A stretch of DNA of 64,000 bases. Source: Irpex lacteus (taxonomy: Eukaryota > Basidiomycota > Agaricomycetes > Polyporales > Irpicaceae). The stretch covers positions 992,001 through 1,056,000 of the forward strand of contig MQVO02000012.1 in the NCBI GenBank assembly GCA_001986395.2, written 5' to 3'. The notes beneath the pieces were generated by a model. The model did not search any database. It worked only from the letters and a program-made list of their open reading frames with translations, and was not told the DNA's origin. The position numbers and the translations under genes are program-made. Below, in pieces: positions 59,910 to 64,000 of the stretch (its first letter is position 1; each line of letters begins with the position of its first letter).

Positions 59910-62900
59910 ATGGACTCTGGAACATTGCGAGTAACAGATGGAATTCTATCTGCTTATTATCCAACGGTGAAGAGGCTGCAAGACTATGTTGCAAGTCTTG
60001 TTGGCGGTGACGCGACGCGACGAGACGCGCTCACACACGAAACTGACACGTTAAAGTATCGCAAGTTTCTGCAAGAAACAGTTGTTGCTACGCGTTTTAA
60101 CGATAACAAATGTAAGGATCTGCAAATAGCTCCTCCAGTTGGACATCTGCGAGAGGTACATTCGTCATTGTCATCCTCAGGCTTCTACGCGCTCATCACC
60201 GAAACGATTCCCAGGTTGTCGAACGAGGACAGATTAATTTGCTTCGAGCAAAGTCGTCTACGAAGAACATTCTGACAGCAGGCTATAGGCTGGTAAGCTT
60301 TCATATCATGAAACCGTCAGCGGCGGAATTTGAGAACATCATTTATGTAGGGCGGCTCAATCAAAGGCGCCGGTGGCCCCAGCCTAGTGAACTTCTTTAT
60401 TAACACGACCATCACAGTTTTTCAGCTTCCGGAATGGAATACTTTATATGAGAGGTCCGCAGCTTGATTTTTTGGTCCTTTTCTATGGCTGACATATTAT
60501 TAGACTTGGCGTAGATATAACTCTGCACCTTTTGACTGAGACCTCGATCTTCATTGCACTCCCCAACGACTGTCTTTGCCAGGTCACTGGTGAACCTATC
60601 GTTGAGCTCCCGGTACCCGTGGAAGCATCTGTCAGGACCCGCTCATCAGCCATGGAAACGGGAAACCCTTTCCACTGTCCTGCGCCGAAGAGAAAAGACC
60701 AGGATGGTCACCCCGACGAGCCCCCTCGCAAACGAGCTCGAACAGCGATATCTGGCGGGGAGAATAGTCCGACGAACAAGCTTGTTGTCTCTCACAGAAG
60801 GTACTGTACCAGTGACTACTACCCATTGGCTCCGCATTAATCAACCAACGAACAGTCCGGTGCAGATCAACATCTCCCGCCTTCGAGTATTCTACCGCCG
60901 GCCAGATCGAGTTTCACGGACCAATCACATAGCGTTCGGGTTTCCAACACGACGTGAGGGTTTAACAATCAAAGCTTAACGCCATATAATTCTGACCGTG
61001 GTTCGATTTAGACGTGTTCAACCAGCTTGCCCCGTCCCAGCATGGCTCACGAATACCCGTTCGCCCAGACCCCCGGAAGAGCGAGGCAGCGGCGAGGCAT
61101 CTGTCGAAGCATGTGTTCCCTCGCCAGTATGGACTCCCCAATGCGTTTGAGAACAACGGGACCGGCTATAGTGTTGAATATAGCGACCGAGAGGCACAGA
61201 TTAAGGCGCGTTAGCTAACGATTACCTGAAGCGGCATGTATCGCTTATATCCGAACTGCAGGCTCTTGGTAGCTGCAAGACACCCAAACGAGTGAAGCCG
61301 GCACTTGATCTCCTGGACAAGATTTTGTGGAGGCATAGTAAGTGCGGGTATAGACCCCTGCTGAAGCGTCTCTGCCCATCAAAGGTTAGGATCGGTTCAA
61401 TAGCCCTTCTGCATAGTATTCACAAAATTGTAGATCGGGACCAACGTAAAGGATACGCTGGACGAAACTGTTATCCTGGTATGCACCGTTTAAGCACACG
61501 ATAGACCAATCGCCGATTAGTTCTTACAGGAGATGATGGCGGAGAACTCCACCATACTATACTCTCAAGCCCGTCCACCACTTCTCAGCTCAGCTAGTTC
61601 TGGTCGCGGTCGCAGTATGGCTAATCTCGCCGCGGCACAGGTGAAGAACAAGCCTCGCTTTGCTGAATTTATGTGTTCGTATGCGGAGGTATGTCCATTT
61701 ATGATATAAATTATTTGTTCTTAAACCAAGCTGGCTATGATACATCAGGTCTTCCGGTTTGTTGTAGCAGTGACGAAGACCGTGATACCGATGTCTTTCT
61801 GGGGGTCAAAGTACAATCTCAAGCTCGTAACAAGTCGTTAGTATAGTCTCGTTCACTCATCCCTCCTTATGCCACCTGACTTGATATACCAGGTATCAGG
61901 GATTTTATTTCCATGCGACGATACGAGACCTTTACGTTGCATACGATCCTTCAAGGCTTCCGAACATCAGACTGCGAGTGGCTGATGCCTAATACGCCTG
62001 GTGCTCTGAAGCAGAGTAGAGTGTCAGTCAGCGATTCCCTGAAGCGGCTAGAGCTGTTGCAAGAGTTCTTGCTCTGGTACTTTGACTCGTTCTTGATCGC
62101 ACTAATACGGGTATGTCTATCCATTGTCGTTCTTATATGTACATTCAAATGATGGGGGTTTGTTTAGACGAATTTCTACGTCACGGAATCAGGCGCCTTT
62201 AGAAACAAGGTTTTATATTTCCGGCAAGACGACTGGGATACGCTTTGCAAACCGTTGGTACAACGGCTGTGTACAAACACTTTCCAACGGCTTACAAAGG
62301 TAGGTATGGATGTGCCCTCTCCCCTATAGCCGCTGCCATACTGAAATGTATGACTATAGCAAGATGCAGAAGAGATCCTGCGTCAGCGCCGCCTCGGGTT
62401 CTCCTTCGTGCGGCTGCTACCCAAGGAGACAGGTGTGCGACCGATAGTCAACTTGAAGCGGAAGAAGGCGTCAGGAGCTGTACGTCCTCTTTCTCATTCT
62501 GTATGTCATCAAGCGTACTCACCTCACGGTTTAAAGGCATACGGTCAATATGCACAATCGATCAACCAGATCATGAGTGCTGCCTTCCACATCCTGACAT
62601 ACGAGAAGGAGTCGCAGAGGCACCTGCTCGGAGCCTCTGTGTTTGGGCAGAACGAGATCTACGCGAAGTTGAAGGAGTTCAAGGTGAAACTTCTAAAGGA
62701 TAAGCCAGATGGGAATCTGTACGTCTGTTCTTTTCTATCATTTGTGTTGTGACTCAGCAGCTATGACAGACCAAAACTTTATTTCGTGAAAGTGGACGTG
62801 CAGACGTGCTTCGACACGATCGAGCAGAAGAAGCTTCTCGAGATTCTGAAGGAGATCATCTCCGAGGATGAGTATACTATCCAGCGACACGGCGAAGTGA

Positions 62901-64000
62901 TTTCTGTCACTGGGAAGATCAGACGCAACTTCGTCAAAACCGGCATGCCAGGTGGTACGTACCCCTCCATTTGAACTATAGATTGAGATAGTTCTGACTG
63001 TCCAACACTGCGATAGATGACCAGCCGCATTTCATGCGGACGGCACACCAGCTCGCTGGAGCGCTACGGGATACGATATTTGCGGATCAGGTGTTGTACC
63101 CGTCGACGAGAAGGAGGGAGATTCTTCAGTTGCTTGAGCAGCATATCACGGATAATATCGTGAAGGTAGGAGCTCCTGTCTTTCTGTGTCCTCACTATGT
63201 GTCTGATGTACAGACTAGATTGGAGACAACTATTATCGGCAGGTCGTGGGTATACCCCAGGGTTCGATACTGTCCTCGCTGTTATGCTCATTCTTTTACG
63301 GCGATCTTGAGAGAAGGAAGTTAGTTTCCACTGACGAGGACCAGAGTGTACGTCGTATCCTCAATGCGCTCGATGTTTAGCTGTCGGAGCCATGCTGACT
63401 GATGTGACATAGGTTTTAATGAGGCTGATTGACGATTATATGTTTATTACGACTGATCTGGAGCAGGCGAAGAAGTTCTTGAGGGTCATGAACCAAGGTA
63501 CGTCCCTTCACTACTTTCAAAACATTCCCTTATTCACCAACATGGCTTTGTAGGTCATCCTGAATATGGATGCTTCATCTCGCAAGACAAGACTCTGACC
63601 AACTTCGAGGACGAGTCGATGCCTAACGTTGTAGACCTGACTCAAAGTGGTATGTTTTATGCTATGTGAGGAGCTTGTTTGGGGCTGATGAATTGTAGCA
63701 TTTCCGTGGTGCGGGTTCAAGATCGACATGACCGACTTGTCCGTGTCGATCGACTATTCAAGGTTCAACGAGACTTGTCAGTAACTCATCGAGCGACCGA
63801 TGGCGATTTCTAACCGCGGGATTGCATTATAGACTTACAAGACTCCCTGACGGTCGACTTTGGCCGCAAGCCGGGCGCGTCGTTCGTGCAGAAGATGTTA
63901 CAGTAAGCATGTCTTCGTTTACCGCTGATGCTTTTCAAACTCACCAAGGCGTAGACTAGCGAAGTCGAAGAGCCACGTTATCTTCACTGATCCAGCGGTG
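59910..64000 (+). CDS. TERT: Telomerase reverse transcriptase, 3' end beyond window
   Basis: Catalytic subunit of telomerase. Resolved exons: 59910-60155, 60215-60292, 60351-60454, 60504-60800, 60856-60953, 61012-61205 (or 61209), 61262-61384 (end uncertain), 61530-61688, 61749-61833, 61893-62110, 62168-62299, 62360-62479, 62537-62718, 62770-62954, 63017-63165, 63243-63347, 63413-63497, 63554-63649, 63699-63776, 63833-63902, 63955 onward. Signature elements in order: TEN/GQ region (GGSIKGAGG, LPNDCLCQVTGEPI), CP motif (QINISRLRVFYRR), QFP (LSKHVFPRQYGLPNAF), T motif (FWGSKYN), motif 1/2 (FYVTESGAFRN, RLLPKETGVRPIVNL), A (KVDVQTCFDTI, catalytic Asp at 62795), B (GIPQGSILSSLLCS), C (LIDDYMFITT, Asp pair at 63431-63436), D and E (WCGFKID). 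Only the start of the C-terminal extension lies in the window. Confidence 0.95.

Overview
The window is nuclear DNA from a filamentous basidiomycete, most likely an Agaricomycete. Nearly every gene is broken by many short introns (about 40-80 nt, GT...AG). The gene content is fungal: secreted type-B carboxylesterases, a Kre9/Knh1-like wall protein, and Rpt2, Yip4, Spn1 and TERT. All gene models were made by reading splice sites and reading frame by eye. Where exon sums close in frame, the exon coordinates are given in the entry.

Region 1 (1.1-26.2 kb) holds six paralogous secreted lipases/carboxylesterases, three on + and then three on -. Every copy has the same 15-exon structure, including 13-nt and 8-nt micro-exons. 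Between the two arms lies a small GPI-type wall protein of the Kre9/Knh1 kind. The third forward copy resembles the reverse copies most, which suggests an inverted duplication centred near 13 kb. Long gene-poor flanks separate the copies.

Region 2 (28-37 kb) has a Ser/Thr-rich secreted protein built on a 39-bp minisatellite (-), a citrate synthase of the GltA-like type (-, 17 exons, one of them 3 nt), and a Yip4/YIPF6-type Golgi protein (-). The last is divergent from the 26S proteasome ATPase Rpt2 (+), whose start codon stands alone in exon 1.

Region 3 (37-54 kb) mixes conserved genes with less familiar ones. There are four predicted multi-pass membrane proteins, a 707-residue Ser/Pro-rich protein, a probable MITE, a small His-rich secreted protein, the elongation factor Spn1/Iws1 (+) and, convergent with it, a Ca3427-like periplasmic-binding-fold protein (-).

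Region 4 (54-64 kb) holds a 510-residue Ser/Pro-rich protein, a 2-kb gene-free stretch with C-rich telomere-like sequence, a small probable mitochondrial inner-membrane protein (-), a TPR protein (+), and telomerase reverse transcriptase (+), which runs off the right edge.

I saw no CRISPR array, rRNA, convincing tRNA, or autonomous transposon. The most unusual features are the inverted esterase array with its fixed micro-exons, the 3-nt exon beside the catalytic Asp of citrate synthase, the ATG-only exon of Rpt2, and the cluster of membrane proteins of unknown function.
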